Assembly: GCA_019637975.1 (NCBI GenBank) | Contig: JAHBUR010000024.1 | Span: 1 to 63,249 of the forward strand | Direction of reading: 5' to 3' | DNA length: 63,249 bases | DNA from: Bacteroidota bacterium | GTDB lineage: Bacteria > Bacteroidota > Ignavibacteria > UBA10030 > UBA6906 | Shown: positions 1 to 9,847 of the stretch, piece after piece | Position numbering within the stretch: the stretch's first letter is position 1 | Layout: each line of letters opens with the position of its first letter | Made by a program: the position numbers and the translations under genes | Notes under the pieces: generated by a model | Told to the model about the DNA's origin: nothing | The model's database searches: none | Seen by the model: only the letters and a program-made list of their open reading frames with translations

Positions 1-1038
1 GTCGTCAAAACAGATCAGGAATTGGATGCCGCCAAAGCGCGCTACGACCAAGAAGTGCTTGCCATCAGTTCACGCGTCGAACAGAGCTACTGGGATTTGT
101 ACACCGCCGAACGGGATTATGCCGTTCAGAAATTGACGCGTGACCGGGCGGAATCTTTCTTGGAGGAAACAGAAGTACGCGCACGAACCGGGCTCATCGG
201 CCCGAATCAGGTTGCCAACGCCCGCACATTTTTGGCTGAACAGAAAATCCTTCTTCTTGATCGTGAAGAACAACTCGACAGGCTTTCGGATCAGTTTGCA
301 TCGCTGATTGGCGTGCGGCCCGAACCGCCTGTACGCCGCTATCTTACAGCCGATACTCCCCCCGCCGAATTTCCACTCGAAGAAGCGGATGAACTCGTCG
401 CCAAGGCAATCGAGAGAAACCTTCAACTACAAGCAGCGAAAGCAGATATTGAGGCACAGCGGGCGCTATCCAACGCGGCGTTTTGGGAAGCTCTGCCCCG
501 CGTTGATGTCGTCGGCTCCATCGGCGGCAGCGGACTCGCAGGCTCGGCACGAGATGTTGTGTTTGGCGGCGATACTCTGCGCTCGGAAATCAGCGGAAGT
601 CTGAACGAGGCAATGCGCCAGTCCATCAAACGCAGCTTTCCCGCCTGGAGTATCGGGGTGGAAGTGACCATACCCATCGGATTGCGAAGCGGTTTCGGGG
701 AGAAGGAACGGCTTGAAGCAGAAGTTGTTCTCGCCGAGCAACGCTACATCCAGCAAGCGAGAGTTCTTGAAGAACAAGTCCGGGCAGGCTACAGGGATTT
801 ATACCACGGAAGCCGCCGGTTGAATGCCGCACGGGAAGGGGTTGACGCCGCGCAGGAACAGGTACGCATCGGGCTGATTGAGTTCCAGAACGGCCGCTCA
901 ACAGCGTTTGAGCTTGTCCGCCTCGGGGCGGATTTTGCGGTTGCCCAGCAACGGTATTCTCAGGCAATTGTGCGGAATGCGAAAGCTGCAGCCGCATTGA
1001 GACAACTGACATCCGGCGCATATCCGGCTCAACAGTAG
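1..1038 (+). CDS. TolC-family outer membrane efflux protein, C-terminal part
   Basis: The reading frame is open from base 1, so the true start lies outside the window and about 345 residues are visible. The protein is rich in long amphipathic helices with regularly spaced Ala, Glu, Arg and Gln, ending in the helical repeat typical of TolC/OEP proteins (GLIEFQNGRSTAFELV followed by LGADFAVAQQRY). TolC proteins form the trimeric outer-membrane channel of tripartite pumps. The next two genes encode the periplasmic adaptor and the RND permease in the same direction, so this is the exit duct of that pump. The substrate cannot be told from sequence. Confidence 0.9.
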   Translation, partial: VVKTDQELDAAKARYDQEVLAISSRVEQSYWDLYTAERDYAVQKLTRDRAESFLEETEVRARTGLIGPNQVANARTFLAEQKILLLDREEQLDRLSDQFASLIGVRPEPPVRRYLTADTPPAEFPLEEADELVAKAIERNLQLQAAKADIEAQRALSNAAFWEALPRVDVVGSIGGSGLAGSARDVVFGGDTLRSEISGSLNEAMRQSIKRSFPAWSIGVEVTIPIGLRSGFGEKERLEAEVVLAEQRYIQQARVLEEQVRAGYRDLYHGSRRLNAAREGVDAAQEQVRIGLIEFQNGRSTAFELVRLGADFAVAQQRYSQAIVRNAKAAAALRQLTSGAYPAQQ

Positions 1039-1075
1039 ATCATAGATATTTCGAAAATCAGAAAGGCACGAATGT

Positions 1076-2161
1076 ATGAAACACAGGTTATCCCCGGCAC
1101 TCTTCACTCTTCTTCTCCTCTTCGGAATACTTCTCCACGGATGCGGTGATCAGCAACGCGGCGGATTTTCCATGCCTCCCATGCCGGTGGAAGTCAGCAA
1201 AGTCACCGTTCAAAAAGTGATTGATAAATTCGAGGCCGTCGGCACGATTGAAGCGCTTGAAGCAATAACCGTCGTCTCCGAAATCGACGCAGCCGTCAAA
1301 GCGTTGCCGTTCAAAGAAGGCGGATTCATCCAACGCGGCCAACCCATTGCGCAATTAGACGACGCGCAACTTGCTGCAGAGGTTGCACGAGCTGAGGCGC
1401 TGCGTGCACAAAGCAAAACAACCTATGATCGGGTAAAGAGTGTTGTCGATCAGCGTGCCGGCGCTCCGCAGGATTTGGATGATGCTGCCGCGGCGTTGAA
1501 GGTTGCCGATGCAAATCTCGACGTCGCAAAAGCCCGCCATGCAAAAACCCGCATCGTTGCGCCGTTCAGCGGCATTATCGGAGCGCGACGGGTAAGCATC
1601 GGAACATTTCTAAGGCCGGGTCAGGCGATAACTGAACTTGCCAATATTGACGAGATTCGGGTTTTCTTCTCCGCTCCTGAGCGGTACCTCTCCCTTCTCT
1701 CGCAAGGGGCAGCGGTGAACATTTCGTCAACCGCCTTTCCCGGCTATGAGTTGAAAGGGAAGATCATCGTCATCGAACCCATTATCGATCAGACAACACG
1801 CAGCGCCCGTGTTGTTGCCCGCGTAACAAATCCCGACAGGCGGTTCCGCCCGGGAATGTCTGCAAACGTCTCGGCTGTTCTGAGTGAGCGACCGAATGCG
1901 CTTACCATTCCGAACGAAGCCGTTTTCGGCGGCGGAACGCAGTCGTTTGTGTTTGTTGTGAACGAAGACAGCAGCGTTGCCCGTGTGCCGCTCGTTCTCG
2001 GTACCCGCCTTTCCGATGTTGTTGAAGTTCTTGAAGGATTAAAAGAAGGAATGACGGTTGTCCGTGCAGGACATCAAAAGCTGTTTGATGGAGGAAAAGT
2101 CATGCCCATCAGCAACGCGGTGGCACAACCCGATGAAGGCTCAATGAAGAGTGGAGGATAG
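1076..2161 (+). CDS. RND efflux periplasmic adaptor (HlyD/MFP family) lipoprotein
   Basis: A 361-residue membrane fusion protein that links an inner-membrane RND pump to the TolC channel. The first 23 residues form a lipoprotein signal ending in a lipobox (LLHGC), so Cys23 should be lipidated. The biotinyl-lipoyl-like part contains FIQRGQPIAQLDDAQLAAEV, an alpha-hairpin follows, then the barrel region (VAPFSGIIGARRVSIGTFL and later RFRPGMSANV). Length is normal for the family. It starts 37 bases after the TolC gene and ends just before the permease start, with a GGAGG site in its last codons serving the next gene. Confidence 0.94.
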   Translation: MKHRLSPALFTLLLLFGILLHGCGDQQRGGFSMPPMPVEVSKVTVQKVIDKFEAVGTIEALEAITVVSEIDAAVKALPFKEGGFIQRGQPIAQLDDAQLAAEVARAEALRAQSKTTYDRVKSVVDQRAGAPQDLDDAAAALKVADANLDVAKARHAKTRIVAPFSGIIGARRVSIGTFLRPGQAITELANIDEIRVFFSAPERYLSLLSQGAAVNISSTAFPGYELKGKIIVIEPIIDQTTRSARVVARVTNPDRRFRPGMSANVSAVLSERPNALTIPNEAVFGGGTQSFVFVVNEDSSVARVPLVLGTRLSDVVEVLEGLKEGMTVVRAGHQKLFDGGKVMPISNAVAQPDEGSMKSGG

Positions 2162-2164
2162 GCA

Positions 2165-5100
2165 ATGAAACTCAGCACAGTATCTATACGTCGGCCGGTA
2201 TTTGCCAGCGTGATGAGTTTTACGATTCTGCTGTTTGGAATCATCTCATTCACGCGCTTGCCCGTTCGCGAGTATCCCGATATCGACCCGCCGATTGTTT
2301 CCGTTGTGACGTTCTACCGCGGGGCAAGCCCTGCTGTTGTCGAAACAGAAATCACCAACATCCTCGAAGAACAATTCGCAACGCTCGAAGGTGTCAAGAC
2401 CATGACATCCTCCAGCCGGGAACAGGGTTCGGTCATCACCATCGAATTCGAGTTGGCCCGCAATGTCGATGAGGCATCCAATGATGTTCGTGACCGCGTG
2501 TCCCGCGTTCGTGCCCGGCTTCCCCGCGAAATCGACGACCCCGTTATCTCAAAGGTTGACGCCAATGCCCAGCCGATTGTCTGGCTTGCGCTTTCGAGCG
2601 ACAGGCACAGCGGCCTTGAACTCACCGACATTGCCGACCGCATCCTGAAGGAGCGACTCCAGCGATTAACAGGCGTCGGCTCGGTATTCATTGGAGGAGA
2701 GCGACAGTACGCAATGCGTGTGTGGCTCGACCCGTTGCGAATGGCGGCTCACCAGCTTACAACGCAGGAAGTCGAGGCCGCGATCCGTAGCGAGAACGCG
2801 GAAATCCCCGCCGGCCGTGTTGAAGGGGCCGAACGGGAATTCTCCGTGCGTACCCGCGGCGAACTGACGACTCCCGAAGAGTTTGCCGCTATTATCGTCT
2901 CCAGAAAGAACAGCGACATCGTACGCTTGAGCGACATTGCGGAAGTGAAGGTCGGCGCGCAGGACGAGCGCACGGTGGCGCGGTTTAACGGACAAACCGC
3001 CGTCGGGTTGGGAGTAGTGAAACAATCCAAAGCCAGCACCGTGGATGTTGCCGCCGAAGTGCGGGCAGCGCTGGAAGACCTTCTCTCCCTCCTCCCCGCC
3101 GGAATGAAACTCGAGGTTGCCTACGACTCGTCCCGATTCATTCAGGAATCGATCAACGAAGTCATCGAAACCCTTGTCATCGCCATGTGCCTGGTTGTTC
3201 TCGTTGTTCTGGCGTTTCTCAAGAGTTTTCGGGCAACGGCCATCCCGTCGGTGGCAATTCCGATTTCTATTATCGGCGCATTAAGCGTGGCGTACTTCGC
3301 GGGCTTCACGCTGAACATTCTGACACTTCTCGCCCTCGTACTCGCTATCGGGCTTGTGGTGGATGATGCAATTGTGATGCTGGAAAACATCTACCGCCAT
3401 ATTGAGATGGGAAAAACACGCCGGCAGGCGGCGTTCGACGGCAGCAAGGAAATCGGCTTCGCCATCATCGCAACGACGATATCGCTTGTTGCGGTGTTCA
3501 TCCCTCTTGCATTTCTTACCGGCAACGTCGGGAGATTGTTCAACGAGTTCGGATTAACACTCGCAGTCGCTATTCTGATCTCCGGCTTCGTTGCGTTGTC
3601 GCTTTCGCCGATGCTTTCTTCACGAATTTTGCGTCCTCTGCACGGCACAAGCACAGGCTGGGCATCCCGCTCGTTCGATACGTTCTTCGAGTTCCTCAAC
3701 GATATCTACGAGCGCACACTCCGCTTCGCGTTAGGCCGAAAATGGTTGATGTTGGCCGGCGCCGTTCTGACAGTTGTCCTGAGTGTCGTGTTGTTCCGGT
3801 TTCTTCCGAGTGAACTGGTGCCGATTGAGGATCGGGGAATCGCCTTCGGCATCGTGATTGCGCCCGAGGGAGCAACCCTGGATTATACCGACAGATATAT
3901 GAGAGAAGTGGAAAAGCGTTTGCTTGACCTGCCCGAACGGCGAACGTTGTTCACTGCTGTCGGGTTGGGTTTTGGCGGACCCGGACGCGTGACAAACGGA
4001 TTTCTGTTTTTAGGATTGAAACCGCGAAGCGAACGAACGAAGTCCCAGCAACAAATCGTCCAGGAACTGTTTCCGCAACTTCTCTCCATTCCCGGCGTGC
4101 TGGCATTCGTCATTAACCCGCCGAGTATCGGGGGGCGGTTCAGCTCAAGTCCGGTAGAGTACGTCCTTCAGGCGGAGAGCTACGAAGAACTGAACCAGGC
4201 AGTCGGCATTATGATGGGCGAGGCCAACAAGTTGGGCTATCTCATCAATCTTGATACCGATTTGCGACTGAACAAGCCGCAGCTCGATCTGACAATCGAC
4301 AGGGAACGGGCGGCAGGACTCGGCGCTTCGCTCACCGATATCGGCCTGACGTTGGAGACGTTCCTTGGCGGCCGTGTGGTTACAAATTTCAAACGGGGCA
4401 CGAAGCAATACGATGTGATTCTTCAGATGAAGCCTTCCGCCCGCGCTACGCCTGATGCTATCAGGGAAATCTACATTCGCGGAACGGGTGGATTGGTACA
4501 GCTTGCCAATGTTGTCCGCATCGACGAGACACTTGCTCCGAAAGAACTGAACCACTACAACCGGGTTCGCTCCGCCACACTCACGGCAAATCTCCGGCCC
4601 GGCGTCAGTCTCGGTCAGGCCCTTGACGATCTCGACCGGATCGCTGCAGAGAAACTTCCTGCGGGGATGAAACGCGAGTTCGGCGGACAATCGCTTGAGT
4701 ACAAAACTTCCAGCACGAGCCTGTACTTCATGTTCCTTCTCGCCATCATCTTCATTTATCTTGTACTTGCGGCACAATTTGAGAGTTTTGTTCATCCCTT
4801 TACCATTCTGCTCTCGGTTCCGCTTGCTGTGTTCGGCGCGTTGTTAACGCTGTTCATTTTCGGGCAGAGTCTCAACATCTATTCTCAAATCGGGTTGATC
4901 ATGCTTGTCGGATTGGTAACGAAAAATTCCATTCTGATTGTGGAGTTTGCGAATCAGTTGCGCGAACGAGGCGAGGAAGTTCTTGAAGCTGTTATTCACG
5001 CGGCAACGATCCGCCTCCGCCCCATTCTCATGACGTCGTTTGCAACCATATTCGGCGTTCTGCCGATCGCCATCGGTTTCGGCGCGGGTGCCGAGTCGAG

Positions 5101-5284
5101 ACGCCCGCTCGGACTTGCAGTTGTGGGAGGAATGTTCTTCTCGACATTCCTGACGCTTGTTCTTGTTCCGGTTCTGTACACCGTTCTTGCCCGCTTCACG
5201 CGTGCAACTGCACCGGGACATGAACACGAGGAAGAGAAAGAGATCGCCATCAAATCTGAACCCGAAGCGACCCTGGCGACGTAG
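2165..5284 (+). CDS. RND efflux permease, AcrB/MexB type (HAE1)
   Basis: A 1039-residue inner-membrane proton/drug antiporter, the usual length for AcrB relatives. It opens with the family start (STVSIRRPVFASVMSF). It has the Asp-Asp pair of transmembrane helix 4 (GLVVDDAIVMLENIYRH) and the helix-10 Lys (GLVTKNSILIVEFANQL) that form the proton relay. Two large periplasmic loops lie between transmembrane helices 1-2 and 7-8. It probably exports hydrophobic toxic compounds; specificity is unknown. Start is ATG at 2165, 8 bases after GGAGG. No terminator hairpin is evident in the 100 bases before rpmB. Confidence 0.95.
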   Translation: MKLSTVSIRRPVFASVMSFTILLFGIISFTRLPVREYPDIDPPIVSVVTFYRGASPAVVETEITNILEEQFATLEGVKTMTSSSREQGSVITIEFELARNVDEASNDVRDRVSRVRARLPREIDDPVISKVDANAQPIVWLALSSDRHSGLELTDIADRILKERLQRLTGVGSVFIGGERQYAMRVWLDPLRMAAHQLTTQEVEAAIRSENAEIPAGRVEGAEREFSVRTRGELTTPEEFAAIIVSRKNSDIVRLSDIAEVKVGAQDERTVARFNGQTAVGLGVVKQSKASTVDVAAEVRAALEDLLSLLPAGMKLEVAYDSSRFIQESINEVIETLVIAMCLVVLVVLAFLKSFRATAIPSVAIPISIIGALSVAYFAGFTLNILTLLALVLAIGLVVDDAIVMLENIYRHIEMGKTRRQAAFDGSKEIGFAIIATTISLVAVFIPLAFLTGNVGRLFNEFGLTLAVAILISGFVALSLSPMLSSRILRPLHGTSTGWASRSFDTFFEFLNDIYERTLRFALGRKWLMLAGAVLTVVLSVVLFRFLPSELVPIEDRGIAFGIVIAPEGATLDYTDRYMREVEKRLLDLPERRTLFTAVGLGFGGPGRVTNGFLFLGLKPRSERTKSQQQIVQELFPQLLSIPGVLAFVINPPSIGGRFSSSPVEYVLQAESYEELNQAVGIMMGEANKLGYLINLDTDLRLNKPQLDLTIDRERAAGLGASLTDIGLTLETFLGGRVVTNFKRGTKQYDVILQMKPSARATPDAIREIYIRGTGGLVQLANVVRIDETLAPKELNHYNRVRSATLTANLRPGVSLGQALDDLDRIAAEKLPAGMKREFGGQSLEYKTSSTSLYFMFLLAIIFIYLVLAAQFESFVHPFTILLSVPLAVFGALLTLFIFGQSLNIYSQIGLIMLVGLVTKNSILIVEFANQLRERGEEVLEAVIHAATIRLRPILMTSFATIFGVLPIAIGFGAGAESRRPLGLAVVGGMFFSTFLTLVLVPVLYTVLARFTRATAPGHEHEEEKEIAIKSEPEATLAT

Positions 5285-5384
5285 AGCCAACAAATAAGAG
5301 TAGTGTTTGAAGGAAATTTAATTGCACGATATTGTTCTTTTTCCTATATTTGTGCGATAAAATTTCATGAAAAAGGACTCTGTA

Positions 5385-5576
5385 ATGGCAAAAGTGTGTG
5401 ATATTTGCGGAAAGAAGCCGGTCAGCGGCAACAACATCAGCCACGCGCATAATAAGACGCGTCGCCGTTGGTTGCCGAACATCCAGTCCGTTCGGGCCAA
5501 GGTCAACGGGCGCACGACCCGAATGCATGTTTGCGCGACGTGCATCAAGAGTAACAAGGTTCTCAAGGCCGCGTAA
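5385..5576 (+). CDS. rpmB: 50S ribosomal protein L28, Cys-containing form
   Basis: A 63-residue large-subunit ribosomal protein. It begins [16 protein letters not shown] and keeps the hallmark NIQSVRAK and the second Cys pair in [11 protein letters not shown]. The two CxxC pairs could hold a zinc ion, the so-called C-plus form. I chose ATG 5385 and not the upstream in-frame ATG at 5367, because an AAGGA site lies about 10 bases before 5385 and homologues start with MAK. It stands alone and is followed by a clear terminator, so it is probably its own transcription unit. Confidence 0.95.
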   Translation: MAKVCDICGKKPVSGNNISHAHNKTRRRWLPNIQSVRAKVNGRTTRMHVCATCIKSNKVLKAA

Positions 5577-5601
5577 GCGCTGCATCAGCTTCGGTTACAC
5601 G

Positions 5602-5632
5602 AAGGCCATCACGCTGTGCTGATGGCTTTTTT
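5602..5632 (+). terminator. Intrinsic terminator after rpmB
   Basis: GCCATCA (5605-5611) pairs with TGATGGC (5620-5626) around an 8-base loop, followed directly by a run of T to 5632. It lies 28 bases after the rpmB stop and before pgsA. Confidence 0.85.
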
Positions 5633-5664
5633 ATTCCTTTCACATCTCCGGGCATCCGCCGTCA

Positions 5665-6294
5665 ATGCGGAAGATTTCAATAGAACTCAACGCCCCCAAT
5701 CAACTGACGCTGCTTCGCGTTCTGTTGACTCCGGTATTTGCGCTCTTCATCCTCTCCGACTCCAACCTCTACAAGCAACTCTCGCTCGTCGTCTTCATCA
5801 TCGCTGCGTTAACGGATTGGTATGATGGATGGATTGCCCGCAAGTTCGGCCATATTTCGCGCTGGGGGAAATTCCTCGATCCGCTTGCCGATAAGGTACT
5901 GACTTCGGCGGCATTTCTCGTGTACGCCTATTTAGGATTGATCGATGCGTGGATGGCGTGGATTGTGATCGTTCGTGACTTCCTCATTACCGGATTGCGA
6001 AGTTATGCCGAGTTCAAAGATCAACCGATTGTCACGTCAAAGACCGCACAGGTAAAAACGTTCGGGCAGTTCGTTGTTATCTACTACATTCTCCTCCTCC
6101 ACGTCGCACAACACATCCCTGCAATCTACGAACGATTCGGCGGGCACATCGAGATGCTGATGGATCCGCCGGTGCTGTTTGGCATGATGCTGCTCGTGAC
6201 TCTCTCCACGGTCGGAACCGGCATCGCGTATCTGTTCGATAACAGGAAGTTTCTCAAGGAACTTTATGAACAGTTTCGACAACGACGAGCCTGA
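5665..6294 (+). CDS. pgsA: CDP-diacylglycerol-glycerol-3-phosphate 3-phosphatidyltransferase
   Basis: This 209-residue membrane enzyme makes phosphatidylglycerophosphate, the first committed step to phosphatidylglycerol and cardiolipin. The CDP-alcohol phosphatidyltransferase motif is complete: Asp51, Asp54-Gly55, Ala58-Arg59, Gly68, Asp72 and Asp76. Four to six hydrophobic segments surround it. The next gene, pgpA, encodes the enzyme of the following step and overlaps this gene by 29 bases, so the two are co-translated in pathway order. The ATG at 5665 has only a weak ribosome site. Specificity for glycerol phosphate rests on overall similarity and on the pgpA neighbour. Confidence 0.9.
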   Translation: MRKISIELNAPNQLTLLRVLLTPVFALFILSDSNLYKQLSLVVFIIAALTDWYDGWIARKFGHISRWGKFLDPLADKVLTSAAFLVYAYLGLIDAWMAWIVIVRDFLITGLRSYAEFKDQPIVTSKTAQVKTFGQFVVIYYILLLHVAQHIPAIYERFGGHIEMLMDPPVLFGMMLLVTLSTVGTGIAYLFDNRKFLKELYEQFRQRRA

Positions 6295-6841
6295 CAGTAG
6301 CGGTATACAGCCGGATTTTCTTACGCGGTTCGTCGCCACCGGCTTCTTTTCTGGCTATATTCCCTGGGCATCGGGCACATTCGGAGCCCTGGTTGGCGCG
6401 TTGTTTTTCCTGATTCCCGGCTTTACCAATATCCCCGTTTTGACCGCGGCAATTGTCGTTGCATTTTTTGCCGGCGTAGTTACTTCGGCAAAGATTGCTT
6501 CTGCCGAAGGGCACAAGCTGACTCAAACGGCGCGAAGGATGAAGGAACGATTTCAGCCCGGCGAGCATGGAGCTCCGGACCCATCCATTGTTGTTATCGA
6601 TGAAATTGTCGGGGTGTGGATTGCAATGATTGCCATCCCTCTTACTCTGCCGGGAGTAGCGGTTGCTTTCTTCGCGTTCAGGTTGTTTGATATCGTCAAA
6701 CCTTATCCCGTCCGCCAGGTTGAACACATCAGTTCCGGATGGGGCATCATGCTGGACGATGTTGTTGCCGGCATCTATGCAAACATCGCAACACGGCTGG
6801 TTATGGCATTTCTCTACGCATACTTACCGGAACTTTTCTAA
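6266..6841 (+). CDS. pgpA: Phosphatidylglycerophosphatase A
   Basis: A 191-residue membrane phosphatase that removes phosphate from phosphatidylglycerophosphate to give phosphatidylglycerol. Family signatures are GYIPWASGTFGAL near the N-terminus, VVIDEIVGVWIAM in the middle and RLFDIVKPYPVRQ near residues 138-150. Hydrophobic segments lie between these. The start at 6266 is inside pgsA; no later Met fits the conserved start of the family, so an overlap is real. It completes the two-step phosphatidylglycerol pathway begun by pgsA. The next gene starts two bases after its stop. Confidence 0.92.
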   Translation: MNSFDNDEPDSSGIQPDFLTRFVATGFFSGYIPWASGTFGALVGALFFLIPGFTNIPVLTAAIVVAFFAGVVTSAKIASAEGHKLTQTARRMKERFQPGEHGAPDPSIVVIDEIVGVWIAMIAIPLTLPGVAVAFFAFRLFDIVKPYPVRQVEHISSGWGIMLDDVVAGIYANIATRLVMAFLYAYLPELF

Positions 6842-6843
6842 GA

Positions 6844-8085
6844 ATGAAAGCTGAAATAATCACAATCGGCGACGAACTGCTCATTGGACAGGTGATCAAC
6901 ACCAATCAGGCATTCATTGCACAAAAGCTCAACGAGATTGGCGTCCGCGTCGGCTTGATGGAATCGGTCGGCGACGACATGCAGGAGATACTCGACGCAT
7001 TCCACTTCGCCTGGCGCCGGAACGACGTGGTTATTGTCACCGGCGGACTCGGACCAACACACGACGATATCACCAAGAAGGCAGTCTGCTCATTCTTCGA
7101 TTCGGATCTTGTACCGAACGACGAGATTCGCAGGCACATTGAAGAGTTGGTGAAGAAATGGAACCGCCAGTGGGGCCCGACGTACGAGGAGCAAACGTTG
7201 TTTCCGCGCAAGGCAAAGCTCATCCCCAACCCGATAGGAACCGCGGGGGGAATGGTATTTGAAGTAGAGAACAAATATCTTTTCGTCCTGCCCGGCGTTC
7301 CGTATGAAATGAAAGAGATGATTGAGCAATCTGTCGCGCCTTTCCTTTCATCCCGCAACACCAGCTCCGTCATCCGCCATCTTACATTGCGAACGACGGG
7401 TATTTCCGAAAGTATGCTTGCCGCCCAACTCGGAGACATTGATTCGCTGCTGCAAGGCGCTAAACTGGCATTTCTGCCGTCGCCAACCGGCGTTCGTCTA
7501 CGGATTACAGTCTATGGGTCCGACGTTCAAACTGTTGAGAACCTTCTTCGGCAGGCGGAACACCGCATTCGCGCCAAAGCAGAGAAGTACATCTACGGAG
7601 TGAACAACGAAGAACTGGAGGAAGTAGTCGGCGGAATGTTGACCGAGCGCAAACTCACGATTGCTGTCGCCGAATCCTGCACGGGCGGACTCGTTGCCGA
7701 CAAGATCACAGATGTCAGCGGAAGCTCGAATTACTTCCAGCAGGGTCTCGTTACGTACAGCAATGAATCAAAAGTGGAAGTCTTGGGCGTCCCTTCCCTT
7801 CTGCTGGAGCAACACGGCGCAGTCAGCAAAGAAGTTGCCGAAGCAATGGCCGCGGGAATCCGGCGCGTTGCCCGGACGGATATCGGGCTTTCAACAACGG
7901 GCATTGCCGGACCGACTGGCGCGACATCCGTCAAACCTATAGGGCTTGTATGGATCGGCTATTCGGACGCCGAGACAACCCTTGCCGTTCGCTTCCAACT
8001 TGGCGACGGACGCCGGAGGGTGAAGGAACGGGCTGCACAAGCTGCATTGGAACTTCTCCGAAGAAAACTGCTGAAGCTTGAATAG
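6844..8085 (+). CDS. cinA: CinA-family protein (competence/damage-inducible; nicotinamide-nucleotide amidase)
   Basis: A 413-residue two-domain protein of normal CinA length. The N-terminal MoaB/MogA-like domain opens with EIITIGDELLIGQVINTN and includes VVIVTGGLGPTHDDITK. The C-terminal CinA/PncC amidase domain has the AESCTGG motif and STTGIAGPTGA. PncC domains deamidate nicotinamide mononucleotide in pyridine nucleotide salvage; full-length CinA proteins can also have pyrophosphatase activity. I chose ATG 6844, where homologues begin; the frame is open 105 bases further upstream inside pgpA. recA follows two genes later, the common cinA-thpR-recA order. Confidence 0.93.
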   Translation: MKAEIITIGDELLIGQVINTNQAFIAQKLNEIGVRVGLMESVGDDMQEILDAFHFAWRRNDVVIVTGGLGPTHDDITKKAVCSFFDSDLVPNDEIRRHIEELVKKWNRQWGPTYEEQTLFPRKAKLIPNPIGTAGGMVFEVENKYLFVLPGVPYEMKEMIEQSVAPFLSSRNTSSVIRHLTLRTTGISESMLAAQLGDIDSLLQGAKLAFLPSPTGVRLRITVYGSDVQTVENLLRQAEHRIRAKAEKYIYGVNNEELEEVVGGMLTERKLTIAVAESCTGGLVADKITDVSGSSNYFQQGLVTYSNESKVEVLGVPSLLLEQHGAVSKEVAEAMAAGIRRVARTDIGLSTTGIAGPTGATSVKPIGLVWIGYSDAETTLAVRFQLGDGRRRVKERAAQAALELLRRKLLKLE

Positions 8086-8095
8086 GGACATCCTA

Positions 8096-8665
8096 ATGGC
8101 AACCGTCCGCCTCTTCATCGCCATTGAAATACCGCCCGACATCAGATCAGGAATCGGCGCGGTGATTCAGGAGTTGCAAGCAGCAAACGCCGATGTCAGG
8201 TGGGAACAAACGGACAAACTCCATATCACGTTGAAGTTTCTTGGCGGAACAGACGAAGGAATGGTATCGAAGATATTCACGTCTCTTGACACCCTCTGCA
8301 GGAAAACCCCGGTTTTTACTCTTCGTTACAGATTACTCGGATGTTTCCCGCCGAAGCGCGAGCCGCGGATTATCTGGATTGGAGTGGAAGAGAATAGCTG
8401 CGTTCTCCAACGGCTTAGCTACTTGATTGATGAGTCGATGTCTTCATTCGGGTTCAAGAAAGAAGAACGGGAGTTTCACGCGCATGTCACCGTTGGAAGA
8501 GTCAAGAGTCAGCGGAATATCCGGGACTTGCTTCGCACAATGGAATCTATTACCTTTGAAAGCCAGCCAACGACAATTTCGGAACTTGCACTCGTCAAGA
8601 GTGAGCTAAAACCCAGCGGGTCGGTGTACACAATCCTTCACAGGATTCCGCTTCATCATCATTGA
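8096..8665 (+). CDS. thpR: RNA 2',3'-cyclic phosphodiesterase (2H family, ThpR/LigT)
   Basis: A 189-residue 2H phosphoesterase. Both catalytic His-x-Thr motifs are present: H43-I-T45 in HITLKFLG and H130-V-T132 in HAHVTVGR. The family opens 2',3'-cyclic phosphate ends of RNA and can also ligate tRNA halves in vitro. ATG 8096 is preferred to the in-frame TTG at 8078 because AGGGA lies 8 bases before it. It sits 10 bases after cinA and upstream of recA, a conserved neighbourhood in many bacteria. Confidence 0.9.
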   Translation: MATVRLFIAIEIPPDIRSGIGAVIQELQAANADVRWEQTDKLHITLKFLGGTDEGMVSKIFTSLDTLCRKTPVFTLRYRLLGCFPPKREPRIIWIGVEENSCVLQRLSYLIDESMSSFGFKKEEREFHAHVTVGRVKSQRNIRDLLRTMESITFESQPTTISELALVKSELKPSGSVYTILHRIPLHHH

Positions 8666-8710
8666 GCATGAGCTAACAACTAATTCCCCCTATTTTTTGA
8701 GGAGATGCGT

Positions 8711-9844
8711 ATGGCAGACGAACGAGAATCAAAATTGCAGTCCCTGAAGAATGCAATCGACCAGATTGAAAAGCAGCACGGCAAAGGTTCGGTGATGCGC
8801 CTGGGGGAAGGCCCGATTCAACAGGTTGAGGTCATTTCGACGGGGTCCATCTCACTCGATGCCGCTCTTGGGATCGGCGGAATTCCACGCGGACGCGTAA
8901 TCGAAATCTTCGGGCCCGAATCATCAGGTAAAACCACATTGTGTTTGCACATTGTCGCTGAAGCCCAAAAAAATGCCGGAATCTGCGCCTTCATCGACGC
9001 TGAACACGCACTCGACATGGCATACGCGAAGAAACTCGGCGTTGACGTAAACAACCTGCTCCTTTCCCAACCTGAATTCGGGGAGCAAGGGCTGGAAATC
9101 ACTGAAACGCTTGTCCGGAGTAATGCTTTGGATGTGATTGTGATTGATTCCGTTGCGGCGTTGACCCCCCGTGCCGAAATCGAAGGAGAAATGGGCGATC
9201 CGAGCATGGGCGTTCAGGCACGGCTCATGTCGCAGGCCCTGCGCAAACTCACCTCCGCAATCAGCAAATCGAAAACATCCGTCATATTTACCAATCAGTT
9301 GCGTATGAAGATTGGCGTGATGTTCGGAAACCCCGAAACCACAACCGGCGGAAACGCGTTGAAATTCTATGCCTCCGTGCGCCTTGATGTTCGCCGGATC
9401 GAAGCCATCAAGGATGGTACGAACGTTATCGGCAACAGAACCCGCGTCAAAGTCGTAAAGAACAAGGTCGCCCCTCCCTTCCGCGAAGCGCAATTCGACA
9501 TTCTGTACAATGAAGGCATATCAAAAATCGGCGACTTGATCGACACGGCCGTCGAACACAACATCATTGCGAAGGCCGGCTCGTGGTTCTCATACAAAGA
9601 GGAGCGCATCGGCCAAGGACGCGACTCCGTCAAGAAGTTCCTGCAGGAAAACCTGAACATCGCGAAGGAAATCGACGCCGCTATGCGGACGAAATTGGGC
9701 CTCACGGGTTCCAACGGATCACAGCCGACAAACGGCAACGCTACGGCGCCGACCGCGAAATCAGCAACAACTGCACCGGCAAAGCCTGCGGTTACGCCCG
9801 TAGTGTCCACGGGAAAGCCGCCGGTAACAGTCAAGAAAACATAG
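8711..9844 (+). CDS. recA: Recombinase RecA
   Basis: A 377-residue DNA strand-exchange and LexA-coactivating ATPase. Walker A is GPESSGKT (residues 68-75) and Walker B is [35 protein letters not shown] covers the loop-2 DNA-binding region. The tail after about residue 330 is Ala/Pro/Thr-rich and of low complexity. I chose ATG 8711 (MADERESK): GAGGAG lies 6 bases before it but directly abuts the ATG at 8705. No obvious SOS box was seen in the short upstream gap. recX follows after 3 bases. Confidence 0.97.
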   Translation: MADERESKLQSLKNAIDQIEKQHGKGSVMRLGEGPIQQVEVISTGSISLDAALGIGGIPRGRVIEIFGPESSGKTTLCLHIVAEAQKNAGICAFIDAEHALDMAYAKKLGVDVNNLLLSQPEFGEQGLEITETLVRSNALDVIVIDSVAALTPRAEIEGEMGDPSMGVQARLMSQALRKLTSAISKSKTSVIFTNQLRMKIGVMFGNPETTTGGNALKFYASVRLDVRRIEAIKDGTNVIGNRTRVKVVKNKVAPPFREAQFDILYNEGISKIGDLIDTAVEHNIIAKAGSWFSYKEERIGQGRDSVKKFLQENLNIAKEIDAAMRTKLGLTGSNGSQPTNGNATAPTAKSATTAPAKPAVTPVVSTGKPPVTVKKT

Positions 9845-9847
9845 TGA